Virus record (IMG/VR): IMGVR_UViG_3300035701_000101
Location: 1-40,266 of that record
DNA length: 40,266 nt
Source: a virus
Direction: 5' to 3' (one strand)
Position numbers and translations under genes: made by a program. The notes beneath the pieces were generated by a model. It saw nothing but the letters and a program-made list of their open reading frames with translations, was not told the origin of the DNA and searched no databases. Shown piece after piece: positions 23,251 to 30,144 of the stretch (the first letter of the stretch is position 1; every line of letters begins with the position of its first letter).

Positions 23251-24018
23251 TTAGTAACAGGTTGCGAAATCTTTGATGAACAGGTCGTAGTCAGTTTTCT
23301 CTTCTACGCGGTACTGGACTACATCAATACCCATAGCTTTGATGGTCTCAGGAGGACCTAATACAGAAGTACCTTTATCAAAGTCGAAGTACTTCATCGG
23401 TTTAGGAAAGGACTCAGCGACTACACGAGTTTTACCGATCTTTACCTTACCGTAGATCATCCATATATAAGGTGGGAGCCAGTTAGGTATCTCTAACTTC
23501 TCAGCTTCAGCCTTGATTAGTTGGTAGGAAGGTGGGAGGTAGCCGTTGGCGATCAGGCCAGCATTAAAGCGCGCTCCAGCGATCCAGTGTGCGTCAGGCA
23601 CCCCAGCACTAAGAGGCTCTTCTTTGGCTACCCAAGTAGGTTTTCCATTGAGTATTCTCATTCGTAAGATGACATCACACTTACGAAGTAGCTCCTCTGG
23701 AAAAGCTTGACCAGGCAGATCTGGCATTCCTCTAACGCCAACAGGTTCTTGAGGAGGTCTACCTTTCTCTCCTATCATTCCCCCGGTAGCGTAGATCTTG
23801 TCAATCTGCTCATGGCCGATTAAGACTAGATTAGTGCCAGACTTCTTGAGATCCTCAGCTCGCCTAATCCAGATGTTTAACCTTTCTGTAGTAGGCCTAT
23901 AATGAGTAATCTCTCTCGAAGCCTCGCTTTGATCTGCCGTCTTACCTATAGCTTTGGAGAAATAGAGTCTAGCTTGCTCTCCGATGCTATCGCAAACGAC
24001 GGTGGCGTATTTTGGCAT
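23251..24018 (-). CDS. Circularly permuted RecA/Sak4-like ATPase (255 aa)
   Basis: The protein begins directly with a Walker B strand, YATVVCDS (D10). The sensor strand LVLIGHEQ (64-71) follows, then MPDLPG (98-103) and WIAGARFNA (145-153), all features of the C-terminal half of Sak4-type phage recombination ATPases. Only then comes a textbook Walker A, GKVKIGKT (190-197), and FDFDKG (211-216), which normally open the protein. The C-terminus ends where the Walker B strand would start. The frame is open only ten codons upstream of the ATG and contains no second P-loop. GGAG lies eight bases before the ATG. Family role: annealing and strand exchange with a RecB-like nuclease and an SSB. Confidence 0.7.
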   Translation of the reverse strand: MPKYATVVCDSIGEQARLYFSKAIGKTADQSEASREITHYRPTTERLNIWIRRAEDLKKSGTNLVLIGHEQIDKIYATGGMIGEKGRPPQEPVGVRGMPDLPGQAFPEELLRKCDVILRMRILNGKPTWVAKEEPLSAGVPDAHWIAGARFNAGLIANGYLPPSYQLIKAEAEKLEIPNWLPPYIWMIYGKVKIGKTRVVAESFPKPMKYFDFDKGTSVLGPPETIKAMGIDVVQYRVEEKTDYDLFIKDFATCY

Positions 24019-24203
24019 GGCTCGGTCTCCGGTTGATCGTTCTGTATATCAATACGACAGAGATCCTTACCAACACCGACAAGATTACATATTCGGTAGA
24101 CCTTTATAGTCCCCTCTTTGGTAAACATCTCTAGTTTGGTGGCTCGTCCACGACCGATGTCTGTCACCGCTCGTTTGACGAAGTCCCATTGAGTAGTATT
24201 CAC
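23946..24203 (-). CDS. Unknown protein, 85 aa, GTG start
   Basis: The start is GTG at 24203, six bases after AAAGGAGG. The first 55 residues look folded (WDFVKRAVTDIGRGRATKL, IKVYRICNLVGVGKDLCRI). The last 30 are polar and disordered, and their DNA overlaps the beginning of the RecA-like gene by 73 bases. It sits between the nuclease and the ATPase, so a part in recombination is possible. No family is recognised. Confidence 0.5.
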   Translation of the reverse strand: MNTTQWDFVKRAVTDIGRGRATKLEMFTKEGTIKVYRICNLVGVGKDLCRIDIQNDQPETEPCQNTPPSFAIASESKLDSISPKL

Positions 24204-25195
24204 TTCAATCCTCCTTTATTAAGGTTTAAGAGAGTGTAGTACTCTTCCTCGACGTAATCCATAGGCTTAGCTCTATAAGCCAAAGAATCGAATGATTGGT
24301 GATCCATGCACTTCTTATGGAAGTCGCATCTACGACTCCAACTGACGCAGTTGTCAGGATTAAGCCAGATTCTACCAAGACGCATAGACTCCTCATAATC
24401 CTGAGCTCGTAGCAAGAACTCCTTCTCAAATCGTTGAAGGTCCTCGTCCGAGCGTAGGAAAGGTTCCCTCTGGATAGATACTTGAGTAGGATCCTGCCTT
24501 TTGTTAGGCTTGTTGATTTTGTTGAGGATGAAACCTTGTGGCCTGATTCCAGTGGCCTTCCAGATACCATACAAGTATCCAGTACACTGCCAATCTAAGT
24601 ACCACTGATCCCAGAAAGTACCTTTGTTATCGGAGGAAGTCTTATGCTCCAAAAGCCAAATCATCCCATCCCAGCGTACTACAGCGTCTGTTCTACCTTT
24701 GAAGTAGTAAGGTTGCCAACAAGGAGCTACTCGATTATGTGGGCAATCTTCGTAGGGTGCATTAGGAGTAAGGAGATTGTGGCAATACCAACAATGATGT
24801 TCACTATTAGGTATAGCCACTCTAAACGTGACTTCGGGCATGAGAATCTCATAACCCTCCGATGGTAAGACTTTATGGTAGGCTTGGATTGCGGCTTTGA
24901 CAAAGAGGATACGACGCTCGAATAGCTCCTTCTCTTCTGGTAGTAGAACTTGAGTGGCTATTCGATCTCTATAGACTTTCTCTCCTTCTACTAAAGCTAA
25001 GTTAACATCCTTCTTAGCTAGTAAAGTAGCGAAGCCCAGATGAGTAGCCCATCCAGTTACTAGAGGTTCAGCTTCTAGTAAAGGGATCAGCTTCAGAGTA
25101 TTAACATTATGTTCCTTCTGTCTACAGGCGTGAAACCCTTCGAGACGGCTTATGTTAGCGATCATGAGAACCAACTTTCTTGACTTGCTAATCAA
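24200..25195 (-). CDS. PD-(D/E)XK nuclease, RecB/Cas4-like with Fe-S cysteines
   Basis: The nuclease core is GRTDAVVRWDGMIWLLEHKT, with D170, E183 and K185 (numbered from the TTG at 25195). A lone N-terminal cysteine in FHACRQKE plus three near the C-terminus (DNCVSW, RRCDFHKKC) match the Fe-S staple of Cas4/AddB nucleases. The family degrades or resects DNA ends for recombination. The start is unclear: the TTG sits too close to its SD, and the ATG at 25165, at the usual start of the family (NISRLEGFHAC), lacks one. I favour 25165, giving 321 aa. Confidence 0.75.
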   Translation of the reverse strand: MISKSRKLVLMIANISRLEGFHACRQKEHNVNTLKLIPLLEAEPLVTGWATHLGFATLLAKKDVNLALVEGEKVYRDRIATQVLLPEEKELFERRILFVKAAIQAYHKVLPSEGYEILMPEVTFRVAIPNSEHHCWYCHNLLTPNAPYEDCPHNRVAPCWQPYYFKGRTDAVVRWDGMIWLLEHKTSSDNKGTFWDQWYLDWQCTGYLYGIWKATGIRPQGFILNKINKPNKRQDPTQVSIQREPFLRSDEDLQRFEKEFLLRAQDYEESMRLGRIWLNPDNCVSWSRRCDFHKKCMDHQSFDSLAYRAKPMDYVEEEYYTLLNLNKGGLK

Positions 25196-25214
25196 ACCTC
25201 CTTAGCACTAAAAG

Positions 25215-25254
25215 AAGAGGGTCTGAGGGATGGACATCAACCTCAGACCCTCTT
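25215..25254 (-). terminator. Rho-independent terminator after the 118-aa gene
   Basis: AAGAGGGTCTGAGG (25215-25228) and CCTCAGACCCTCTT (25241-25254) form a perfect 14-bp stem with a 12-base loop. Read on the minus strand it is followed by TTCTTTTAG, a short T-run. It lies 34 bases after the stop at 25289 and separates that gene from the nuclease operon. Confidence 0.8.
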
Positions 25255-25288
25255 GCCGCTAGGGAGACCAGTCTAGCAGCCGAATCGG

Positions 25289-25645
25289 TTAGTCCGCGTC
25301 ATCACCGGCGATCTCGCCTTCAGCCAGCTTCTCATTCGCCAGTTCTTCAGCCTCGGCGTTGATCTGCTCCCACAAGTTCGTGTAGAGCGAACCATGAGGA
25401 TTGGCGTCAGTGATCGTCTCGGGATCAACCCTAGTAGCCAACATTCCAATGGCCTGCTCTTTCAAGGCCTTCTTGGTCTCACGAGCCTTCAACTGGTACC
25501 TCTTGGCTGTATCCGAGTTATAGGATTTCTTCTGCGTGACCTTGTCACGGACTCGGATCTTCTTCAACTTCTCCTCGACCTCTGCTGGGGTCAAGGCCTT
25601 CACTTGCTCCTGCAACTTAGTTAAATCAACGGTGACTTCACCCAT
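25289..25645 (-). CDS. Single-gene transcription unit, Lys/Glu-rich protein, 118 aa
   Basis: The protein is helical and charged (LKKIRVRDKVTQKKSYN, YQLKARETKKALKEQ) with a very acidic tail (EIAGDDAD). I do not recognise it. It is enclosed by a near-consensus promoter and a perfect terminator, and it uses GC-ending codons unlike the neighbouring genes, so strong expression is likely. A DNA-binding, single-strand-binding or host-takeover role would fit an abundant acidic-tailed protein. GAGG precedes the ATG. Confidence 0.6.
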   Translation of the reverse strand: MGEVTVDLTKLQEQVKALTPAEVEEKLKKIRVRDKVTQKKSYNSDTAKRYQLKARETKKALKEQAIGMLATRVDPETITDANPHGSLYTNLWEQINAEAEELANEKLAEGEIAGDDAD

Positions 25646-25694
25646 ATTGTTGCCTCTCTTTCAGTAAAGGTTAGTTTTCTGCATCATTAAAGAC

Positions 25695-25723
25695 ATCATA
25701 CCACACATTTGAATCAATTTCAA
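25695..25723 (-). promoter_or_regulatory. Sigma70-type promoter with extended -10
   Basis: On the minus strand TTGAAA (25723-25718) is followed by a 17-base spacer and TATGAT (25700-25695). TGG before the -10 makes it an extended -10. It predicts a transcript start near 25688 and a leader of about 43 bases for the 118-aa gene. This is the best promoter match in the window. Confidence 0.75.
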
Positions 25724-25749
25724 CTGGTTTGCTGCTTACTTGACTGAGT

Positions 25750-25989
25750 TTATGAGAATGTTAACCTCCTCTGCCATAGTTTTACTACCAGGGTTAGGGT
25801 CTCTAAAACTCTTTCAGCCTCAGGATGCCGACAAGAGCCGCAGTCGATACCGTGGTTCCAACAATAAGCTCCGTACCTCTTCTGGGTCTCAGGATCAGCC
25901 TCTAAATACAGAGGACAGCTAGGCTGATCTTTCTCCCAAAAAGGACAGCTAAGAATTACTTCCACCAACCACTTAGGTTTGTCAGTCAT
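25750..25989 (-). CDS. Cysteine-rich zinc-binding protein, 79 aa
   Basis: Cysteines occur at LSCPFW, PSCPLYL, YCWNHG and DCGSCRHPE: five Cys plus nearby His, enough for one or two zinc sites. The end is a helix (VLETLTLVVKLWQRR). It shares one base with the stop of the preceding gene and has AAGGAG upstream. Function unknown. Confidence 0.55.
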   Translation of the reverse strand: MTDKPKWLVEVILSCPFWEKDQPSCPLYLEADPETQKRYGAYCWNHGIDCGSCRHPEAERVLETLTLVVKLWQRRLTFS

Positions 25990-26285
25990 TAAGAGCTCCT
26001 TCCGTGGTTAGAAGTCATTTCAAGAGGGTCTGGGTAACCTCTTAAAGTTAAGGCCTTGCGGCGTAGGCCTTGGATCTCAGAGTCTAGGATACGGTTAAGG
26101 CTTAAGGCCTCTTCTGTAAGAGGGATCTTAATGCCATTCTTCCCAGCTTCCTCAGAGACCTTCTTCAAGGTAGTTTGCACTATCCCATCGAGGAGGTCTC
26201 TTAGCTTATTGTTCCTCTGTATTATCGAAAGACTGCTCGAGCTCTTTCGATCGAGGTAAAGTAATTCGATGTTTGTAAGCTTCAT
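25989..26285 (-). CDS. Unknown helical protein, 98 aa
   Basis: Mostly helix, with LDGIVQTTLKKVSEEAG and LNRILDSEIQGLRRKAL. The last 15 residues are loop. AGGAGACTGAT precedes the ATG. It lies ten bases after the 59-aa zinc-ribbon gene. No family is recognised. Confidence 0.5.
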   Translation of the reverse strand: MKLTNIELLYLDRKSSSSLSIIQRNNKLRDLLDGIVQTTLKKVSEEAGKNGIKIPLTEEALSLNRILDSEIQGLRRKALTLRGYPDPLEMTSNHGRSS

Positions 26286-26294
26286 ATCAGTCTC

Positions 26295-26474
26295 CTAGTA
26301 TCCGAGCTGCTTAGCTCCATGAAGGACATCATACTCGGTGTTGCGTCCTTTTCTATACCCAAGTTTGCGAGCTTTTTCATGTACACAGCGTTGGGAGCAG
26401 TAACCCTTCCAATCAGCTCTAGATTTTAACGGGCTATACTCTTTATCACAGTTACGGCATATATAGAGACTCAT
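26295..26474 (-). CDS. Zinc-ribbon protein, 59 aa
   Basis: Two knuckles are present, YICRNCDKEY and GYCSQRCVHEKA, giving CxxC...CxxxC. The C-terminus LGYRKGRNTEYDVL then GAKQLGY is a pattern I recall from small phage proteins. The start forms an ATGA overlap with the 178-aa gene upstream. It probably binds one zinc. The role is unknown. Confidence 0.65.
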   Translation of the reverse strand: MSLYICRNCDKEYSPLKSRADWKGYCSQRCVHEKARKLGYRKGRNTEYDVLHGAKQLGY

Positions 26475-27007
26475 ACCTTTATCCTTTCAGGGTTAGTCTT
26501 TGCTATACCATAGGCAATCCACAAGGTCTTACGGAACTTGGATATCTCCTTGTTGTAGGCTTTATTGGCATCAGTGTAGGGAAGATATAGTAGACCTTTC
26601 AACATAGTCAATATCTTCACCTGCACCTCGTTTGGTTTGATTAGAAGCTTAGGGTCTGAGTACAGAACCCCAGGCTTAAGAGTCTCCACATGAAGCATTG
26701 GAGGCCCACCTTTGTCGTTCTTCTTGAGAGATACTTTATAGCCGTCGACATTAAGACGACCTACATTGCTTAGGATACGCTCCTGCGGTAGAGGAGTCTG
26801 CCTAAAGTCAGAGAATATCTCATGAGTGGTCTCTAAGGCCTCTTTAGTCCTCCCTTCTAAGTTAGTTGTTAACATCTTCTTCGCGAATGGGAAGGTTAGC
26901 TGACTAACTGGCCTAGCCGAGTTTAGTCTCCTATCTCTCCATCCTTTGAAGGTTATAGGAGTCCCTAAGAACTCCCACGATATCCTAGTTTGTAGGCGTA
27001 GTTGCAT
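26471..27007 (-). CDS. Unknown protein, 178 aa
   Basis: A beta-rich N-terminal part (ISWEFLGTPITFKGW) is followed by mixed alpha/beta sequence (RLNVDGYKVSLKKND). A helical C-terminus comes last (KEISKFRKTLWIAYGIAK). No catalytic motif is visible. GAGGAG stands ten bases upstream of the ATG. It is one of the larger unassigned early genes. Confidence 0.55.
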   Translation of the reverse strand: MQLRLQTRISWEFLGTPITFKGWRDRRLNSARPVSQLTFPFAKKMLTTNLEGRTKEALETTHEIFSDFRQTPLPQERILSNVGRLNVDGYKVSLKKNDKGGPPMLHVETLKPGVLYSDPKLLIKPNEVQVKILTMLKGLLYLPYTDANKAYNKEISKFRKTLWIAYGIAKTNPERIKV

Positions 27008-27027
27008 AGTTTGGGTCTCCTCTTTGT

Positions 27028-27282
27028 TTAGCTGTAAAGGTTGTAAGGCTTAACTAACCCACTTCTAACCCAGGTCTTGACTAGGTTAGATACTTGGATA
27101 CGACTCTGGATGGAGAAGCCGTGATCTTCCAGCCAGCATTCCAACAATCGACGTCTTACATGTGAGCAACCCTCCTTTAGAACTAGGTCTAGTTTATAGG
27201 TTTGCCAAAGAGGATCAGCGATCGCTTGCTTTAGCTTCGTTCGATCCATCTCTGTTATCTGAAGTTGGTCCCAGGTCATCAT
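27028..27282 (-). CDS. Unknown protein, 84 aa, possible winged helix
   Basis: I start it at 27282 (MMTWDQLQ), with GGGAGG seven bases upstream and a TGATG overlap with the previous stop. Helices HVRRRLLECWLEDHGF and IQVSNLVKTWVRSGLVKPY resemble a helix-turn-helix with a short wing. That is only a shape resemblance. The role is unknown. Confidence 0.5.
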   Translation of the reverse strand: MMTWDQLQITEMDRTKLKQAIADPLWQTYKLDLVLKEGCSHVRRRLLECWLEDHGFSIQSRIQVSNLVKTWVRSGLVKPYNLYS

Positions 27283-27563
27283 CAATCCACCTCCCATCCC
27301 TCTTTAATGATATCCTCTACTGAGATAAGAACAGGCTCTCCCCAAGTCTTTCTTGGTTGGAATATATTAGCCGACCTAAAGAGATACAGCTTACCTTTAC
27401 CTTTCCCATTCGCGAAGAAGCTGTCCTCGACTTCAGCGGCAACAGCGCTAGTCGACTCCTTTTTATTAACCAACGGAATGGTTGGCCAATGAGGCCAGCT
27501 ATCAGGATCCTTTAACATGCTGATATCGTTCTCAGCTCTTGATATGGTTTTGTTATACTTCAT
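27282..27563 (-). CDS. Conserved phage-type protein, 93 aa
   Basis: The core MLKDPDSWPHWPTIPLVN and the end SVEDIIKEGWEVD belong to a pattern (DPxxWPxWPxLPxK...GWEVD) that I recall from phage proteins without a known role. The middle is a short Gly/Lys stretch (ANGKGKGKLYLF). AAGGAGACCTC precedes the ATG. Confidence 0.55.
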   Translation of the reverse strand: MKYNKTISRAENDISMLKDPDSWPHWPTIPLVNKKESTSAVAAEVEDSFFANGKGKGKLYLFRSANIFQPRKTWGEPVLISVEDIIKEGWEVD

Positions 27564-27715
27564 GAGGTCTCCTTATCAGTTGGAAGGATTGTCCTTCCTA
27601 TTAAAGTTGGTTGCTCTTTGGGTTTAGGTGTATACTTTACTCTACGGCACTCAGGGCACTGTATTCCAGGCCCCTCGAAGGTATTCTTACAACGTTTGTT
27701 TACGCAGTGTTTCAT
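27560..27715 (-). CDS. Zinc-ribbon protein, 51 aa
   Basis: I start it at 27715 (MKHCVNKRCKNTFEG), where AAGGAG lies six bases upstream and the ATGA overlaps the previous stop. HCVNKRC and QCPECRRVKY make a CxxxxC...CxxC ribbon, followed by a Pro/Lys-rich tail. A frame extension upstream to 27817 lies inside the neighbouring gene and is not supported. Confidence 0.6.
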   Translation of the reverse strand: MKHCVNKRCKNTFEGPGIQCPECRRVKYTPKPKEQPTLIGRTILPTDKETS

Positions 27716-27966
27716 TCTGGTCTCCTTAAGAAAGCGTACACTCCTCGTTTGACTCTTTCGATCAACCCAAGCTTTACAGCTCCATAGAGCATATCGCCAC
27801 AATGAGCTTTCTCCCATAGCTTAACCGTCTCCGGCGAGCTTTTATGCTTAACATAGATCTTTCTGATATGCCTGGCTATATCGAAAGTGAAGGTTCCATA
27901 GAGACATGTATAGTTATACAAATACCTCATAACCTTCATATTCACCAGCTTCCGATACTCAGTCAT
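27712..27966 (-). CDS. Unknown basic protein, 84 aa, possible winged helix
   Basis: Helices MKVMRYLYNYTCLYGTF and ETVKLWEKAHCGDMLYGAVK are followed by LGLIERVKRGVYAFL, the last shaped like a wing. It is rich in Lys, Arg and Tyr. AAAGGAG precedes the ATG. A small DNA-binding regulator is possible but unproven. Confidence 0.5.
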   Translation of the reverse strand: MTEYRKLVNMKVMRYLYNYTCLYGTFTFDIARHIRKIYVKHKSSPETVKLWEKAHCGDMLYGAVKLGLIERVKRGVYAFLRRPE

Positions 27967-27969
27967 TGT

Positions 27970-28284
27970 CTACTCCTTTAGCTTCTCAGGCATCTTAAAG
28001 GTTAGTTTGTTAAACTCTTCAGTCAATGGATCCACTTTAGCCTCAGCTGCTGTAGAAACGTCAATAAGCTGGCTATGCTGTTCCTCCATCTCAGCTGACA
28101 TCCAATCGACTAGCTCCTTTGCCATTACTCTTGACCACCTATCAGCAAAGATCGCAGCGTCGGCTTCAGTCAGCTTACGTAGGTAGACTGTCTTCAACAC
28201 ATACTTAGCGGCGTCCTTCACAGCTCTAAACAGAGTTGAATAGGCAGCTCGCTCTTGAACGTTAATCTCTTTGAGACTATACAT
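27970..28284 (-). CDS. Unknown helical protein, 104 aa
   Basis: Almost entirely helical: NVQERAAYSTLFRAVKDAA, YLRKLTEADAAIFADRWS and ELVDWMSAEMEEQHSQL. The end is charged. GGGAGG lies eight bases upstream of the ATG. No family is recognised. Confidence 0.55.
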   Translation of the reverse strand: MYSLKEINVQERAAYSTLFRAVKDAAKYVLKTVYLRKLTEADAAIFADRWSRVMAKELVDWMSAEMEEQHSQLIDVSTAAEAKVDPLTEEFNKLTFKMPEKLKE

Positions 28285-28302
28285 CTCATTTACCTCCCCT
28301 TT

Positions 28303-28518
28303 TTAATGCCCACAGCAAGGCCAATCCTCGCAGTGGCAAGTCCTTTCAGTATACTGCACTGGAGGATACTCTCTAGCTATCCCAAAGTCATTAGAGAAGC
28401 TAGCATCACTCTCAGCCAAACAAAAGAGACAAACTTGAGTCCCATCCTCTTCCTTAACACCTTCCTTGGGACTCCAAGTCTCCTCTCCACATACATCACA
28501 CATTGGGTTATAGCTCAT
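28303..28518 (-). CDS. Cysteine-rich protein with CHCEDWPCCGH tail, 71 aa
   Basis: One ribbon is MCDVCGEETW with VCLFCLAES (CxxC...CxxC). The C-terminus CHCEDWPCCGH is a short Cys/His cluster that I recall at the end of small phage and plasmid proteins. Two metal sites are plausible. AAAGGAGACCA precedes the ATG. Function unknown. Confidence 0.6.
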   Translation of the reverse strand: MSYNPMCDVCGEETWSPKEGVKEEDGTQVCLFCLAESDASFSNDFGIAREYPPVQYTERTCHCEDWPCCGH

Positions 28519-28556
28519 TGGTCTCCTTTCTAGTCTAGTATCTCGGTTCCGTATAG

Positions 28557-28820
28557 CTACTCAGGCTTAGTTGAAGACGTCTTAACCTCCTTGTTTTCTC
28601 TTACTATCTCCGTTCCATCCTGGAATAGATAAGTAGTCCTCACTACCGACTCATCAGCCCACTGACCGTGAGTAGCACACCAGATAGCTCTGTGAGGAGG
28701 AGTTCCCATCTTTATCCCATAATCCTCAATCATACAACAGGCGTCGTGCCACTCAAACTGCCCAGGTCTCCGAGAGCCGTTTATCGTCAGAGGATGCTTA
28801 CTATCGTTTCTATGTATCAT
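28557..28820 (-). CDS. Unknown protein, 87 aa
   Basis: The protein has HDACCMIEDYG and RAIWCATHGQWADE, which could hold one metal with Cys and His. A beta hairpin (VVRTTYLFQDGTEIVREN) and a Lys/Ser tail follow. AAAAGGAG precedes the ATG. It is the first gene downstream of the promoter-bearing spacer 28821-29126. Confidence 0.55.
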   Translation of the reverse strand: MIHRNDSKHPLTINGSRRPGQFEWHDACCMIEDYGIKMGTPPHRAIWCATHGQWADESVVRTTYLFQDGTEIVRENKEVKTSSTKPE

Positions 28821-29126
28821 TGTTAGTCTCCTTTTACTTGTACGAAGTAACTGCAGTGGATTTAATTCTCAACACTCGAACTTCTATCTCTCATGATAAA
28901 TAGAGTCTTCTTGGTAAAGACACCTTAACTCCTTTCTTCTCAGTCATTTCTAGTGAGAATTATTCAAATTATTGGATTATCCCCCTCCTTTCCTGTTTAC
29001 TGCCCTAGAGACAGACATATATAATCACTATAGGTTTCGCAGGTTTCGCCGTAACAACATCATACTATACTTGGATGTGAATTATCAACACTTTTACCAT
29101 GCGAAATCTTTCTTTTCAAGTATGAG
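28821..29126. other. Gene-free spacer with promoter and short repeats
   Basis: These 306 AT-rich bases contain no frame with a ribosome site longer than about 18 codons. They hold the promoter at 29059-29088, a tandem pair of AGGTTTCGC (29032-29049), and an inverted GCGAAA at 29101-29106, which together could be an operator. An isolated strong SD-like AAAGGAGGGGG (minus strand, near 28985) has no start codon behind it. Confidence 0.5.
29059..29088 (-). promoter_or_regulatory. Sigma70-type promoter candidate
   Basis: On the minus strand TTGATA (29088-29083) is followed by 18 bases and TATGAT (29064-29059). It points toward the operon beginning at 28820, about 230 bases away. The -10 is the same TATGAT used by the stronger promoter at 25695. 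Confidence 0.5.
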
Positions 29127-29450
29127 TCAGCCTTTAATGGCATCCCCTAAGGCCTGTGCCACTTGAGCTTTCTCCTCAGCGGAGCAATCGTCGAGCTTCT
29201 TATTGAACTTCCTCTGCGCGATTGCCTTTGCAGCCCTCATGAATTCACGATCGGTCGCAGCGCGCTTCTTGTTGCTATCCTTAGATGACTCACTGTTGCG
29301 CATGAACCGAACCGCCATCAATGCAATTTCCATCTCAGTGAAGATCGCCTGCAGATCTTCCGTTGTATCGAAGAGGATGTCTCCATCCTTGTCTCTGTAA
29401 TCCTCCACCTTGGAAGCCACTGCAACCCTGATCTCATAGTTAATCTTCAT
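29127..29450 (-). CDS. Unknown helical protein, 107 aa, distinct codon use
   Basis: Helical and charged: LQAIFTEMEIALMAVRFM, then SKDSNKKRAATDREFMRA, then AEEKAQVAQALGDAIKG. It prefers GC-ending codons, like the isolated 118-aa gene, and unlike the operon around it, which hints at high expression. AAGGAGACTT precedes the ATG. It overlaps the end of the 48-aa gene by 11 bases. No family is recognised. Confidence 0.6.
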   Translation of the reverse strand: MKINYEIRVAVASKVEDYRDKDGDILFDTTEDLQAIFTEMEIALMAVRFMRNSESSKDSNKKRAATDREFMRAAKAIAQRKFNKKLDDCSAEEKAQVAQALGDAIKG

Positions 29451-29586
29451 AAGTCTCCTTGACTGCGTTAATGGTTAACTGCTTAAACTCAATTCTCAAG
29501 TCCAGTATCCGTTCTTTTAAAACGAAAATCAACTGTATTCCTGCCTCATTAACTGAATTTAATGTAGGAGCTCTGATGTCTGTCAT
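29440..29586 (-). CDS. Small helical protein, 48 aa
   Basis: An ATG at 29586 behind AAAGGAG encodes MTDIRAPTLNSVNEAGIQ, followed by an amphipathic helix (IFVLKERILDLRIEFKQL). The stop overlaps the start of the 107-aa gene, whose SD lies inside it, so the two are coupled. No family is recognised. Confidence 0.55.
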   Translation of the reverse strand: MTDIRAPTLNSVNEAGIQLIFVLKERILDLRIEFKQLTINAVKETYED

Positions 29587-29800
29587 AGTACTCTCCTTTC
29601 TCGGCTAAATGATACTACTCATAATACATAGTTGATATGTACTCGGTCGGAACAGGGGTCTCCCTCGTCGTCGTCGACTAGCGGAGTGGTTACCCCTAGG
29701 CTTGTTAACTATCACTCTTACTGAGCTGCGGTTCAGCTCTTAGGTGGATCTATAGGCGGATCCTTGTTGTGATACATATGAACCTCCTTTAGAGCAGCAA
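29587..29800. other. Spacer with hairpins and a possible leader peptide
   Basis: These 214 bases hold a 14-codon frame (separate entry), a hairpin GAGCTG/CAGCTC at 29723-29739 over its stop codon, and a nested stem AGGGGT/ACCCCT at 29654-29697 with inner CTCC/GGAG. This resembles an attenuator or a short regulatory RNA before the 48-aa and 107-aa genes. No promoter is evident. Confidence 0.4.
29733..29777 (-). CDS. Possible 14-aa leader peptide
   Basis: ATG at 29777 stands five bases behind a perfect AAAGGAGG and encodes MYHNKDPPIDPPKS. Its stop codon lies in the left arm of the hairpin at 29723-29739. The SD is as good as that of any real gene here, so ribosomes probably load. Whether the peptide or the act of translation matters is unknown. 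Confidence 0.3.
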   Translation of the reverse strand: MYHNKDPPIDPPKS

Positions 29801-30085
29801 TTAGGCTTTAGATTTGATTAGGATACTAACCCAGCAGCTAGCAGTGTTCCACTCTAGTTGGTGCGTCCATAGTACTTTTATAGTTACCTTCCTAGGTCTA
29901 TAGATTTTCCTAAGCTCCTTCTGAACCCTATAGAGCTCATCTATAGATATTCCTCTAAGAGGAACATCGAACCGCCAGACTCCTACACCACTAGCCTGAC
30001 CAGCTTTTATTCTCCAGCTTTGAGTATATCCTACTACTTTAGCTATAGTAAACGCTATAGAAGTAGACTTGTAGTTATGACTCAT
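29801..30085 (-). CDS. Unknown protein, 94 aa, alpha/beta
   Basis: The sequence alternates strands and helix: TSIAFTIAKVVGYTQSWRI, GVWRFDVPLRGISIDELYRV, RKVTIKVLWTHQLEW and CWVSILIKSK. It would fit a small ferredoxin-like fold. GGGAG precedes the ATG. No family is recognised. Confidence 0.5.
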   Translation of the reverse strand: MSHNYKSTSIAFTIAKVVGYTQSWRIKAGQASGVGVWRFDVPLRGISIDELYRVQKELRKIYRPRKVTIKVLWTHQLEWNTASCWVSILIKSKA

Positions 30086-30106
30086 ACTTTTCTCCCTTAG
30101 ATGGAA

Positions 30107-30132
30107 GAGGGAGGGATTGGTTACCCTCCCTC
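30107..30132 (-). terminator. GAGGGAGGG hairpin after the 67-aa gene
   Basis: GAGGGAGGG (30107-30115) and CCCTCCCTC (30124-30132) form a 9-bp stem with an 8-base loop, 13 bases after the stop at 30145. Only TT follows on the minus strand, so termination may be partial. A near copy lies at 30423-30443. Confidence 0.55.
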
Positions 30133-30144
30133 ATTGTTAAACTA

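Noticed and set aside
29640-29740. tRNA-like bases (AGCTCAGTAAGAG on the minus strand)
   Set aside because: No acceptor stem or T-arm can be formed around it; the bases belong to a simple hairpin.
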